Part shown: one piece after another, positions 1 to 5,794 of the stretch
Position numbering within the stretch: the stretch's first letter is position 1
Layout of the letters: every line of letters begins with the position of its first letter
NCBI GenBank assembly: GCA_031278835.1
Contig: JAITJP010000286.1
Coordinates: 1 to 5,794, forward strand
Origin: Deltaproteobacteria bacterium
GTDB taxonomy: Bacteria > Desulfobacterota > Desulfarculia > Adiutricales > Adiutricaceae
Direction of reading: 5' to 3'
Length of the DNA: 5,794 nt
Translations under genes and position numbers: made by a program
The notes under the pieces: generated by a model
Told to the model about the DNA's origin: nothing
Database searches by the model: none
What the model saw: the letters and a program-made list of their open reading frames with translations, nothing else

Positions 1-1
1 C

Positions 2-2443
2 GTGGCGGCGGAACTCTCGGGCAGTAATTTGGAGCGCCTTAAAGAATTAAATCCACATTTAAAACGAAACGCCACCCCGCCCAATGAAACTAACTTCGTT
101 TTGAGAGTTCCCGAAGGCTCTAGGGCCACTTTTTATAGGCAGTACGCCCAGTTGCCTGAATCAAAGCGGGGCGGCGGCTTAATTACCTACACGGCCCGTC
201 GGGGCGAAACCGTGCAGCAGGTGGCTAGCCGTCATGGCCTAACCCCATCGGTGGTTAGTCAGTACAATAATATCTCTGAAAATACCAGGTTAGCCAGTGG
301 GCAGACTTTGGTGCTCCCCTCCACCATGCCGCCAGAGACCACCGATACCGTGGTGGCCGCGGCCCAGAGGCAACGGCCCAGGCCTAGCCCGGCCTATTCG
401 CCGCCCGTGGTTATGGTCAGCGATGAGCCGCCCACTCCGCCGGCCGCCCCCTCGCCACCCGTGGCCGTGGCCCAGGCCCCAAGCCGGCGGCCTGGCTCAA
501 GCCAAGCCCAAAGACCCACGGTGGTGGCCTCCAATCAAGTCAGAAGGCCACAGGTCATCAACTCCATCAGTCACCGGGTCCGATCGGGCGATACCATACT
601 TGGCATAGCCAGGTTGTATGGGGTCAAGGCCGACCAGATCAAAACGGATAATAAGCTGGCCTCAAACAACATAAGGGAAGGGCAGATCTTAAATATCCGT
701 TCAAATTTGCCCCTGACCGCCTCATCCGGCAGCAGATCTTCCAGCAATACCTGGGTTCAGGTCTCCGAAGGCGTCCCCGCTTCGCACACGGTTAAATCCG
801 GCGAAACCATTAGTACCATTGCCGCCAATTACAAGGTCAGTCAAAGGCAGCTCATGGATTTAAACGGCCTGACCAGCGCCAATATCAGGGTCGGCCAACA
901 GTTAAAAATAGGTACCGTTCCGGTGCCCTCGTCAAAAATTACCGGCGGGACCGATTATAAGGTCGTGGCCGGGGACACCGTCAGTACCATCGCCGATCGC
1001 TACGGGCTCACTTCCGAGGAGTTAAGGCAGATTAATAATCTGGCCAGTAACAACCTTAGGATCGGCCAAGTACTGAAAGTTCCAGCCATAAAGACGACGG
1101 CCACGGCTAGCGCCTCGAAAAGCAATTCCACTCCCCGCGAATACCAAGTCAGGGAAGGGGATACCATAAGCGGAATCGCCCAGCGCATGGGAGTGAAAGA
1201 GGAAAACATCAGAAAATTAAACGATATTTCTGATGATTTAATTAACGCTGGCCAGACCTTAAAGGTAGCGGCCGGTGGGACGGTTGAAAAAGAATACGTG
1301 GTCGTGGCCGGAGACACGGTTAGTACCATCGCTGACAGAAATAAAATGAGCTCGGCCGACCTAAGGCAGCTAAATAACCTGACCGGAGACAATCTCAGGA
1401 TAGGCCAGAAACTTAAGGTTTTGGACGGGGGCGGCTCAAGCCAAAGAAGCCAAGTCGCCTCGGCTTCGGGTCTGGGGTCAGAGGCCGGTCCCGGCCAGGT
1501 CCAAAGGTCCAGCCCAAGCGCCCAGGGCAGCCCAGAGACTAGTTCTGAAGTTTACGTGGTTCAAAGCGGCGACACGGTAAGTCAGATCGCCGATCGTTTT
1601 AATATGCGCTCGGCTGATTTAAGGACCATAAATAACCTGCCCAACGACAACATCAGGCCAGGTCAGAAGTTGGCCGTTTCCGCCTCGGCCCCGAGGAGCG
1701 CTCAAGCCGCGGTCCCCAGGACCAGCTCCCAGTCATCTTCGGGATCGATTAAGGCCTCGGATACTTACCTGGTGCAAAGCGGCGACACGGTTAGCCGGAT
1801 TGCCGAGCGTTTTGGCATGAGCTCGGCCGATCTTAGGCAGGTCAATAATTTAAACGATGACGCCATTAGGATCGGTCAGAGGCTTTTTGTTTCCAGCGCC
1901 TCGGCTTCCAGCCCTGCCACCAGAAGTTCTGGGGGCAGGGAGGTTTACCTGGTTCAAAACGGCGACACGGTTAGCCAGATTGCCGAACGTTTCGGCATGA
2001 GCTCGGCCGATCTTAGACAGATGAATAATTTAAACGATAACGCCATCAGGATCGGTCAGAGACTTTTTGTTTCAAGCGCCTCGGCTTCCCGCCCTGCCAC
2101 CAGAAGTTCTGGCGGTGGAGAGGTTTACGTGGTTCAAAACGGCGATACGGTTAGCCAGATTGCCGAACGTTTCGGCATGAGGTCGGCCGATCTGCGCTCC
2201 ATTAATAACTTGACCGGCGATAACATCAGGGTTGGTCAAAGACTCTCGGTTAAGGGGGCCAGGGTGACCCAAGCCTCGGCCACTTCCAGGTCTTCCGGCT
2301 CCGGCGGGACCTACAAGGTTGTTCCGGGCGACACCATGTATTCCATCGCCAGTAAACATAAATTGACAGTCGATAAATTAAAATCCTTAAATAATAAGCA
2401 AAACGATATTCTCCGCCCAGGCGAGATACTGAAAATTAGGTAA
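2..2443 (+). CDS. mltD: MltD-like lytic transglycosylase, C-terminal part with eleven LysM domains (5' end outside window)
   Basis: The protein binds peptidoglycan through LysM domains and very likely cleaves it with a catalytic domain encoded before the window. The first residues visible (VAAELSG...LKELNP, then a VPEGSR stretch) match the segment that follows the SLT domain in MltD, so the GTG at base 2 is probably an internal valine and the gene is cut by the window edge. Visible order: post-catalytic segment about 1-60; LysM1 61-107; Pro/Ala/Ser-rich linker about 108-188; then LysM2 190-234, LysM3 261-305, LysM4 318-361, LysM5 379-424, LysM6 430-474, LysM7 516-560, LysM8 587-631, LysM9 647-691, LysM10 707-751 and LysM11 769-813, joined by Ser/Ala/Thr-rich linkers. 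Each LysM shows the GDT/GET turn, the central N-N/N-D and the R-x-GQ-x-L ending. LysM8-10 are almost identical. The protein ends directly after LysM11 with TAA. The likely location is the periplasm or outer membrane. An alternative is a LysM protein with another N-terminal enzyme. LysM is certain; MltD is likely. Confidence 0.9.
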   Translation: MAAELSGSNLERLKELNPHLKRNATPPNETNFVLRVPEGSRATFYRQYAQLPESKRGGGLITYTARRGETVQQVASRHGLTPSVVSQYNNISENTRLASGQTLVLPSTMPPETTDTVVAAAQRQRPRPSPAYSPPVVMVSDEPPTPPAAPSPPVAVAQAPSRRPGSSQAQRPTVVASNQVRRPQVINSISHRVRSGDTILGIARLYGVKADQIKTDNKLASNNIREGQILNIRSNLPLTASSGSRSSSNTWVQVSEGVPASHTVKSGETISTIAANYKVSQRQLMDLNGLTSANIRVGQQLKIGTVPVPSSKITGGTDYKVVAGDTVSTIADRYGLTSEELRQINNLASNNLRIGQVLKVPAIKTTATASASKSNSTPREYQVREGDTISGIAQRMGVKEENIRKLNDISDDLINAGQTLKVAAGGTVEKEYVVVAGDTVSTIADRNKMSSADLRQLNNLTGDNLRIGQKLKVLDGGGSSQRSQVASASGLGSEAGPGQVQRSSPSAQGSPETSSEVYVVQSGDTVSQIADRFNMRSADLRTINNLPNDNIRPGQKLAVSASAPRSAQAAVPRTSSQSSSGSIKASDTYLVQSGDTVSRIAERFGMSSADLRQVNNLNDDAIRIGQRLFVSSASASSPATRSSGGREVYLVQNGDTVSQIAERFGMSSADLRQMNNLNDNAIRIGQRLFVSSASASRPATRSSGGGEVYVVQNGDTVSQIAERFGMRSADLRSINNLTGDNIRVGQRLSVKGARVTQASATSRSSGSGGTYKVVPGDTMYSIASKHKLTVDKLKSLNNKQNDILRPGEILKIR
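1760..2299 (+). repeat. Three-copy 180-bp tandem repeat encoding LysM8-10 and linkers
   Basis: Copies start at 1760, 1940 and 2120, exactly 180 bp (60 codons) apart with no indels. By eye, copies 1 and 2 differ at about 20 of 180 positions. Copies 2 and 3 are nearly identical over their first 60-70 bases (for example TGCCGAACGTTTCGGCATGA in both) and then diverge; the second half of copy 3 reads more like LysM6/7 (NNLTGDN). The similarity includes silent positions and linker DNA, which indicates recent duplication rather than only conserved protein sequence. The period keeps the reading frame, so gain or loss of a unit would change LysM number without truncating the protein. Confidence 0.9.
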
Positions 2444-2497
2444 TAAACCAGCCCTCGAGATGGCCAGCCCCGGCCAGAGACTCTCAAATTTAGAAAC

Positions 2498-2535
2498 AAA
2501 AAAAGCGGCCCCTCAAATGAGAGGCCGCTTTTTTT
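2498..2535. terminator. Bidirectional intrinsic terminator between converging genes
   Basis: A7 (2498-2504), stem GCGGCC-C-CTC (2505-2514), loop AAAT (2515-2518), stem GAG-A-GGCCGC (2519-2528), T7 (2529-2535). The stem pairs over nine of ten positions with one C/A mismatch. Because it has an A tract on one side and a T tract on the other, it reads as a GC hairpin plus U tract on both strands. It lies 54 bases after the LysM gene stop and 22 bases after the hdrB stop, where a shared terminator for two converging units is expected. Confidence 0.92.
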
Positions 2536-2557
2536 AAGACAGGTTTGTAGGGAGTGC

Positions 2558-3436
2558 TTAACCCCAGAGACCGGACTTTTTCAAAACCGGAATGGGGTCG
2601 ATTAGGTGGAATTTCCACCAATCCTGATGATCGGAGGCTTTCTCACCCAGATAAAGAGCCAAAAGCTGGTTTAGGTGGAAGACCGGCAGCTTATTGCTCA
2701 TCCGGGCCGAGACTTCCCTCATCTCGATGTTCATCTGACACATGGCGCAGGTCGTGACCAAGGCCTCGGCCCCGGCCTCGTAGGCCCCACCGACGATCTG
2801 GGTTACTAGCTCTTCGGCGATGTCAGGGTAAACGGCTGAAAGGAAGGCGCTGCAGCACTTGTGCGGATAAGGCCAGGTGACCACGTCGGCCCCGATTTCG
2901 GTCATGATCCTCTCAACCGTATCTCTTGGCGGACCCTTGGGACGGAGCTGCTTTGAGTACATGGCTCCGCAGCCGTAATATACGGCTATTTTAAGGTCTT
3001 TTAAAGACTGGGTGTTCTCAAAGACGACTGACTTGAGTCTGGCCAAGTTAAAGACGTGGTGGTAGAGATCGTAGATGTTGAGGATGGGGTCGCTGGTGTT
3101 GATACGGCCGAACTGATCCTCATACTTTTTGAGGGTCTCAGGCTCGTTGGTTAAGTGATAATGGGCCCCGGCCCAATTGCGGTAGCAGTTGGGACAGGGA
3201 ATAACGATCGGGCGGCCTTTGGGGGCTTTGGAAAGGTTCCTGGCTCCCATGGCCGTGCCGATTTCGTGGTTGACACTGTGACCTGAGGAAGAGCCGCAGC
3301 AATTCCAGTCCTCGATCTCGTAGAATTTGATCTTGAGTTTGTCGAGAACCAATTGCTGGGGCAGATTCGATTCGTCTGCGCCGGTCTTCATGGTGCAACC
3401 TGGGAAATAGGTGGCTTCCATCAAATACTCTGACAT
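2558..3436 (-). CDS. hdrB: Heterodisulfide reductase subunit B-like protein (two CCG domains)
   Basis: HdrB carries the disulfide-reducing site of CoB-CoM heterodisulfide reductase. In bacteria the homologues are thought to act on other thiol/disulfide pairs or in electron confurcation, and they are cytoplasmic. The 292 residues contain two cysteine-rich CCG domains: C14, C46-C47, C81-x2-C84, and C156, C194-C195, C230-x2-C233. These are all ten cysteines that ligate the two noncubane [4Fe-4S] clusters in characterised HdrB. Supporting family sequence includes YFPGCT at 10-15, EDWNCCG at 42-48, YYGC at 153-156 and a CQMN segment at 233-236. The second double-cysteine motif reads CCSA, where the usual form is CCGA. 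The start is an ATG with AGGAGG at 3444-3449, seven bases upstream. The hdrC stop lies 11 bases upstream and overlaps this Shine-Dalgarno, so the two are cotranscribed. No HdrA flavoprotein gene is next to it. Relatives such as TfrB or GlcF also use CCG domains, but the overall match is to HdrB. The substrate is unknown. Confidence 0.93.
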   Translation of the reverse strand: MSEYLMEATYFPGCTMKTGADESNLPQQLVLDKLKIKFYEIEDWNCCGSSSGHSVNHEIGTAMGARNLSKAPKGRPIVIPCPNCYRNWAGAHYHLTNEPETLKKYEDQFGRINTSDPILNIYDLYHHVFNLARLKSVVFENTQSLKDLKIAVYYGCGAMYSKQLRPKGPPRDTVERIMTEIGADVVTWPYPHKCCSAFLSAVYPDIAEELVTQIVGGAYEAGAEALVTTCAMCQMNIEMREVSARMSNKLPVFHLNQLLALYLGEKASDHQDWWKFHLIDPIPVLKKSGLWG

Positions 3437-3447
3437 GGTTTAGCCTC

Positions 3448-4053
3448 CTAGCGGTCGCGCCAATCGCCGACAACGAGTTTTCGGACCTGGGAAATGCCTG
3501 AACTCATCAGGCGTGAGGGGAGTAGATGGAACTTACTCATAAGAATCATCTTCATTCCCAAAAAAACGTCTTGCATCCAAGCCTTAGGCCCACTGCCTAT
3601 GGTGTAAAGCTTATGGAGTCCCATCAACTCGACTTTGGAGCAGCGGCCGTGAAACCGGACCGAGGTCAAAAAAGCCCTATGGAACTCGAAAAGGGGCTTG
3701 TCACCGATTGGAGCCTTTTCTTTGATGCATTCCTCGCGCAAATAGTCCATGACGCCGGCGATGTTGATGGCCATGGGGCAAACGGCGGCGCAGGAATGGC
3801 AACCAACGCAGCGCCAGATGGTGGATGAGGTCAAAGCCTCCTTCTTAAGTCCGAGAACCGCCAGCCTCATAATCCCGTGTGGACCATAGTCCATATAGGC
3901 GTACATGGGGCATCCGCCTGAACAGCTCATGCAGGTCAGGCAGGAGTTGAGATCGGTGCCGGCCACTTTGCCAATGTCTTTGGCAAAGTTTAGGTCACTG
4001 TCACTCATGCTGATGGGTTCCGCGGATGAGAATTTCTTCTCTTCCTTGTCCAT
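3448..4053 (-). CDS. hdrC: Heterodisulfide reductase subunit C-like 2x[4Fe-4S] protein
   Basis: HdrC passes electrons from the donor subunit (HdrA, or a membrane partner) to HdrB through two cubane clusters. The 201 residues show both ferredoxin-type motifs: C38-x2-C41-x2-C44-x3-C48-P and C82-x2-C85-x2-C88-x3-C92-P, followed by an HdrC-like helical C-terminus with an FHRAFL...RFHGR stretch at about 124-137. No transmembrane segment is apparent, so a soluble complex is likely, unlike QmoC or DsrM-type fusions. I chose the ATG at 4053 because AAGGAG lies at 4060-4065 with a six-base spacer. An in-frame ATG at 4107 would add 18 low-complexity residues and lacks a visible ribosome site. It is the first gene of a two-gene unit; its TAG stop (3450-3448) abuts the hdrB Shine-Dalgarno, suggesting coupled translation and a fixed subunit ratio. 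The partner donor is not encoded nearby. Confidence 0.92.
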   Translation of the reverse strand: MDKEEKKFSSAEPISMSDSDLNFAKDIGKVAGTDLNSCLTCMSCSGGCPMYAYMDYGPHGIMRLAVLGLKKEALTSSTIWRCVGCHSCAAVCPMAINIAGVMDYLREECIKEKAPIGDKPLFEFHRAFLTSVRFHGRCSKVELMGLHKLYTIGSGPKAWMQDVFLGMKMILMSKFHLLPSRLMSSGISQVRKLVVGDWRDR

Positions 4054-4059
4054 TATATG

Positions 4060-4065
4060 CTCCTT
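4060..4065 (-). promoter_or_regulatory. Shine-Dalgarno deciding the hdrC start
   Basis: AAGGAG on the minus strand, six bases before the ATG at 4053. It supports the shorter 201-residue HdrC over the reading that begins at 4107. Confidence 0.85.
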
Positions 4066-4140
4066 AGGAGTTGGGTGTTGGGGAGCCGAAAAAAACGGAC
4101 GATCCACGGCCGAGTAAGGGGAGCGGGGCGGCGGTTGGCC

Positions 4141-4174
4141 GGATTACTCATGACGCCAAAGGCGGCCTTAATCC
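4141..4174 (-). promoter_or_regulatory. Possible stem-loop in the hdrCB leader
   Basis: GGATTA (4141-4146) is complementary to TAATCC (4169-4174), and inside it CGCC (4154-4157) pairs with GGCG (4161-4164) around an AAA loop, leaving a 7/4-nt internal loop. It lies inside the predicted leader RNA, between the proposed start of transcription near 4228 and the hdrC ribosome site at 4060-4065. A T7 run on the minus strand follows at 4095-4089, but the pairing directly before it is weak. I recognise no known riboswitch or leader family. The structure is visible by eye; a regulatory role is only a possibility. Confidence 0.35.
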
Positions 4175-4234
4175 CCTCTTGACTCAAACCCGAGACGGAT
4201 CCGTTGTTTTCTTTTCGCTCCTTTGGTTTTATCC

Positions 4235-4263
4235 ATGATAACACCGCCGGACCAAAAGGGCAA
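4235..4263 (-). promoter_or_regulatory. Predicted sigma70-type promoter for hdrCB
   Basis: Minus strand: -35 TTGCCC (4263-4258, four of six consensus bases), 17-base spacer, -10 TATCAT (4240-4235, five of six). Transcription would begin near 4228, giving a leader of about 175 nt before hdrC. It is the best match I found upstream of the operon. It was found by eye only, and the consensus may differ in this organism. Confidence 0.5.
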
Positions 4264-4337
4264 GGTTTTTTATTGACATGGCCTGGTTGGGCCCATCCTG
4301 CCCACAACCTGGCCCACCGAGGGAGCCGGGGCTGGCC

Positions 4338-4387
4338 AAAAAAAAGTTGATTCTGGAAGGCTAAAAAAAAGTTGACTCTAAAAGTCT
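4338..4387. repeat. Two-copy 25-bp tandem repeat with A8 tracts
   Basis: Unit 1 is 4338-4362 and unit 2 is 4363-4387. Both begin AAAAAAAAGTTGA and differ at four positions in the rest (21 of 25 identical). A third A-rich start follows at 4388 but does not continue the repeat. On the minus strand the units give TCAAC followed by T8. A weak hairpin (GACT-TTTAG-AGTC, reading down from 4385) precedes one T8 run, so a terminator for transcripts coming from xth is conceivable but unconvincing. A DNA-bending or protein-binding site is equally possible. Confidence 0.7.
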
Positions 4388-4542
4388 AAAAAGCTTAAAA
4401 ATTAATAACACACCTAAAAAAATATATATTTTAAAATTAATCAAAAATATGTTATTTAATGTAATAAAACTTAACTTTTAGTGAGATTAAAATGGTCCAT
4501 AAAAGTCACAAGGTGATTTTTTAACCTAAAAAAAGTTTTTTT
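4388..4542. other. AT-rich spacer without a recognisable gene
   Basis: Base composition changes sharply from the GC-rich leader region to almost pure A/T, with short palindromes such as AATATATATT and TTTTAAAA near 4420-4435. I see no reading frame with a ribosome site, no tRNA-like structure and no clear promoter pair. An A7-G-T7 inverted repeat (4528-4542) abuts the xth stop codon; its all-AU stem is a poor but possible 3' end signal for xth. Together with the repeat at 4338-4387 and the hdrCB leader, it fills the 489 bases between hdrC and xth. Confidence 0.6.
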
Positions 4543-5313
4543 CTAAAAATCAAGGGCCAGGCCGATGGGGCAGTGATCGGAAAAATTTATTTTGGGTTCA
4601 ATCCAGGCCCCGGTGACATTGGCTTTAAGCTCATCGGAGGCGAAAAAATAGTCAATGCGCCAGCCCAAGTTTCTTCGCTTGGCCCCTAGGCGGTAAGACC
4701 ACCACGAGTATTGGTCTTTGATATCACCATTAACCGTTCTAAAGGTATCGAGGTAGCCATTATTTATCATTTTTGTAAGAAAGGCCCTTTCCTGGGGTAA
4801 AAAACCAGAAGTGTCCTCATAGAGTTCTGGTTGGGCCAAATCGATTTCCCGGTGAGCCGTATTAAAATCGCCGCAGACCACGACCGGCTTGGATTTTCTA
4901 AGGCTTTGGGCGTATTCAAAAAAGGCGTCATAATAGCCCATTTTAAAATCAAGGCGCTCAGCGTCTTTTTGGCCGTTGGGAAAATATATGTTTAAAAAAT
5001 GGAATTGGGGAAGTTCGACCTTAAGAAGGCGGCCTTCCTGGGCCCATTCAGCCCAGGGCAGTTCGCTGGTCACCTGGATGGGTGGGTTTTTTAAATACAC
5101 GGCCACCCCGGAGTAACCCTTTTTGACCTTGGCCGAGGAAAAGTAAGATTGATAGCCCCCTGGATTAATTAGATTTTCTGGGAGCTGTTCAACTCTGGCC
5201 TTGGTCTCTTGGAGGGCGATCAGGTCGGCCTGGGAGCCCAAAAACCAATCAAAGAAACCCGGCTTGGCCGAGGCGGCCCTAAGACCGTTAACGTTAAAAG
5301 ATATAAGTTTCAT
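4543..5313 (-). CDS. xth: Exodeoxyribonuclease III (AP endonuclease)
   Basis: This Mg2+-dependent enzyme cuts DNA at abasic sites and removes 3' blocks and 3' nucleotides in base excision repair. The 256 residues cover one complete endonuclease/exonuclease/phosphatase domain of usual length for the ExoIII family. Visible active-site residues: N7 in FNVNGLRA, E36 in LQETK, Y110 in the NIYFPNG strand, D149 and N151 in GDFN, D221 in WRIDYF, and D246-H247 in the terminal SDHCP. The W-W-S-Y segment near 204-207 and the RRNLGWRIDY block are typical. The ATG at 5313 gives the standard MKLISFNVNG N-terminus; AAAGG lies about nine bases upstream, a weak ribosome site. A poor promoter match exists upstream (TTTAAA 5387-5382, 17 bases, TAAAAA 5364-5359). 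It is separated from hdrC by nearly 500 bases and appears to be its own unit. The family is certain; an ExoA-like AP endonuclease label would be equivalent. Confidence 0.96.
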   Translation of the reverse strand: MKLISFNVNGLRAASAKPGFFDWFLGSQADLIALQETKARVEQLPENLINPGGYQSYFSSAKVKKGYSGVAVYLKNPPIQVTSELPWAEWAQEGRLLKVELPQFHFLNIYFPNGQKDAERLDFKMGYYDAFFEYAQSLRKSKPVVVCGDFNTAHREIDLAQPELYEDTSGFLPQERAFLTKMINNGYLDTFRTVNGDIKDQYSWWSYRLGAKRRNLGWRIDYFFASDELKANVTGAWIEPKINFSDHCPIGLALDF

Positions 5314-5468
5314 TTCTTTGGCCTTTGTTTGACTTTATCGTGTGGCCTTATTAAGCTATTTTTACCCGTTTTTTGCCCCTCTTTAAAGCCCCCGGCTGGG
5401 CCATGGGCCTAAAATAAACTCATCGGGCCAGGTCCGGCCTTCTCGCCGACCCGCCCATAAACGGCCCT

Positions 5469-5544
5469 AAAGGCCCTCAGGGCTTTGACAGCGCTTACCC
5501 CCACCCCACAACCCCCAAAGCCCTGGCCAAAGCCCCTCAGGGCT
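5469..5544. repeat. Pair of hairpin-forming motifs 60 bp apart
   Basis: AAAGGCCCTCAGGGCT at 5469-5484 and AAAGCCCCTCAGGGCT at 5529-5544 differ at one base and are offset by exactly 60. Each can fold into a short GC hairpin (for example AGCCC/GGGCT around CTCA at 5531-5544). After each motif a TTTGAC follows within a few bases (5484-5489; 5550-5555) and a similar TTAC/TTTACG occurs slightly further on, so this may be a decayed tandem repeat of about 60 bp. No CRISPR-like regular array or known repeat family is recognised. Confidence 0.55.
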
Positions 5545-5594
5545 CGGATTTGACCCTTTACGGGCCATTTTTGTATGGGGTCTCAGGTCGGTAG

Positions 5595-5609
5595 TTTTTG
5601 AGTCAAAAA
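5595..5609. promoter_or_regulatory. 15-bp perfect inverted repeat, possible protein-binding site
   Basis: TTTTTGA and TCAAAAA flank a single central G. The symmetry resembles a dimer-binding operator more than a terminator, since the arms are AT-rich and the loop would be too short. No adjacent gene start within the window explains it; a gene beyond 5794 or the xth upstream region could use it. Its function is speculative. Confidence 0.25.
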
Positions 5610-5794
5610 ATCCCCTGGCTTTGCCCAGTCCCTGGCCAGGGCTTGAATCTTCAGCTCTGTCCGAAAACGGAAAGAAATAATACCAGACTGTCGTTAATAA
5701 AGTTATAGATACTAATTTTTGAATATATCAATCATTTTTTAAGCAAAAAGACAACAGATATATAACTAATTATTACTATTAATGTGTTATTTGT

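Larger units (their letters stand above)
5314..5794. other. Gene-free spacer upstream of xth, GC-rich then AT-rich
   Basis: No convincing coding frame, tRNA or rRNA segment is visible on either strand. Bases 5385-5660 are rich in GGCC/GGGC and contain several small inverted repeats, including CCCTGGCCAGGG at 5630-5641 and TTTTTGA-G-TCAAAAA at 5595-5609. From about 5690 to the window end the sequence is strongly AT-rich (TATAGATAC, GATATATAAC), like the spacer at 4388-4542. The AT-rich end could be the promoter region of a gene beyond the window, but I cannot place a -10/-35 pair with confidence. Confidence 0.6.

Noticed and set aside
2..4. GTG at the window edge as a true start codon
   Set aside because: The following residues match an internal MltD segment after the SLT domain, so the gene most likely begins before the window.
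1000..1392. 130-residue minus-strand reading frame
   Set aside because: It lies entirely inside the LysM coding region, mirrors its repeats, and has no family resemblance; an antisense shadow.
3526..3828. Plus-strand frame antisense to hdrC
   Set aside because: The opposite strand encodes conserved HdrC cysteine motifs; this frame has no recognisable features.
4054..4107. 18-residue N-terminal extension of HdrC
   Set aside because: No Shine-Dalgarno precedes the ATG at 4107, whereas AAGGAG is well placed before the ATG at 4053.
4273..4278. Perfect TTGACA on the plus strand
   Set aside because: No -10-like hexamer lies 16-18 bases downstream (the sequence there is GC-rich), and no plus-strand gene follows.
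4053..4307. 84-residue minus-strand frame whose TAA overlaps the hdrC ATG (TAATG)
   Set aside because: The overlap looks like translational coupling, but the start lies upstream of the proposed promoter, no ribosome site is seen, and the residue composition looks random. A shorter leader peptide from the internal ATG (32 residues) also lacks a ribosome site.
5421..5450. CAGGTCCGG resembling the signal recognition particle RNA core
   Set aside because: The required GGAAGGAAGCAGC continuation is absent and flanking bases do not form the long SRP stem.
5460..5560. Possible CRISPR array from the 60-bp repeat spacing
   Set aside because: Only two short motif copies are present, the intervening sequence is itself repetitive, and there are no cas genes.

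Overview
The window holds three complete genes and the 3' part of a fourth. It looks like chromosomal DNA of an anaerobic, Gram-negative-type bacterium. Two observations point that way: a tightly linked hdrC-hdrB pair, as found in sulfate reducers, other Desulfobacterota, syntrophs and methanogens, and an MltD-type periplasmic lytic transglycosylase tail. The lineage is an inference; nothing here fixes the genus. Genes are moderately GC-rich with frequent GGCC, while parts of the spacers are strongly AT-rich.

Layout. (1) Bases 2-2443, + strand: the C-terminal 813 residues of an MltD-like protein. Its catalytic domain lies before the window. What remains is the post-catalytic segment, a Pro-rich linker and eleven LysM domains, three of which sit on a recent 180-bp tandem DNA repeat. 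(2) Bases 2498-2535: a symmetrical hairpin with A and T tracts that can end transcription from both sides, between converging genes. (3) Bases 2558-4053, - strand: hdrC then hdrB, 11 bases apart, each with a strong Shine-Dalgarno, probably transcribed from a promoter at 4235-4263 through a leader of about 175 nt that contains a possible stem-loop. (4) Bases 4338-4542: an AT-rich spacer with a 25-bp A-tract tandem repeat. (5) Bases 4543-5313, - strand: exodeoxyribonuclease III (xth). (6) Bases 5314-5794: no gene seen; a GC-rich part carries two near-identical hairpin motifs exactly 60 bp apart, followed by an AT-rich end.

The units look functionally independent: cell-wall remodelling, thiol/disulfide electron transfer and DNA repair. 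HdrB keeps all ten cysteines expected for its two noncubane clusters and HdrC keeps both [4Fe-4S] motifs, so the HdrBC module looks intact, but no hdrA, hydrogenase or flavoprotein partner is visible beside it. I see no convincing undescribed multi-gene system. The most notable signals are the very long LysM array with its recent DNA-level expansion, the orphan HdrBC pair with its leader, and the repeated elements in the spacers.
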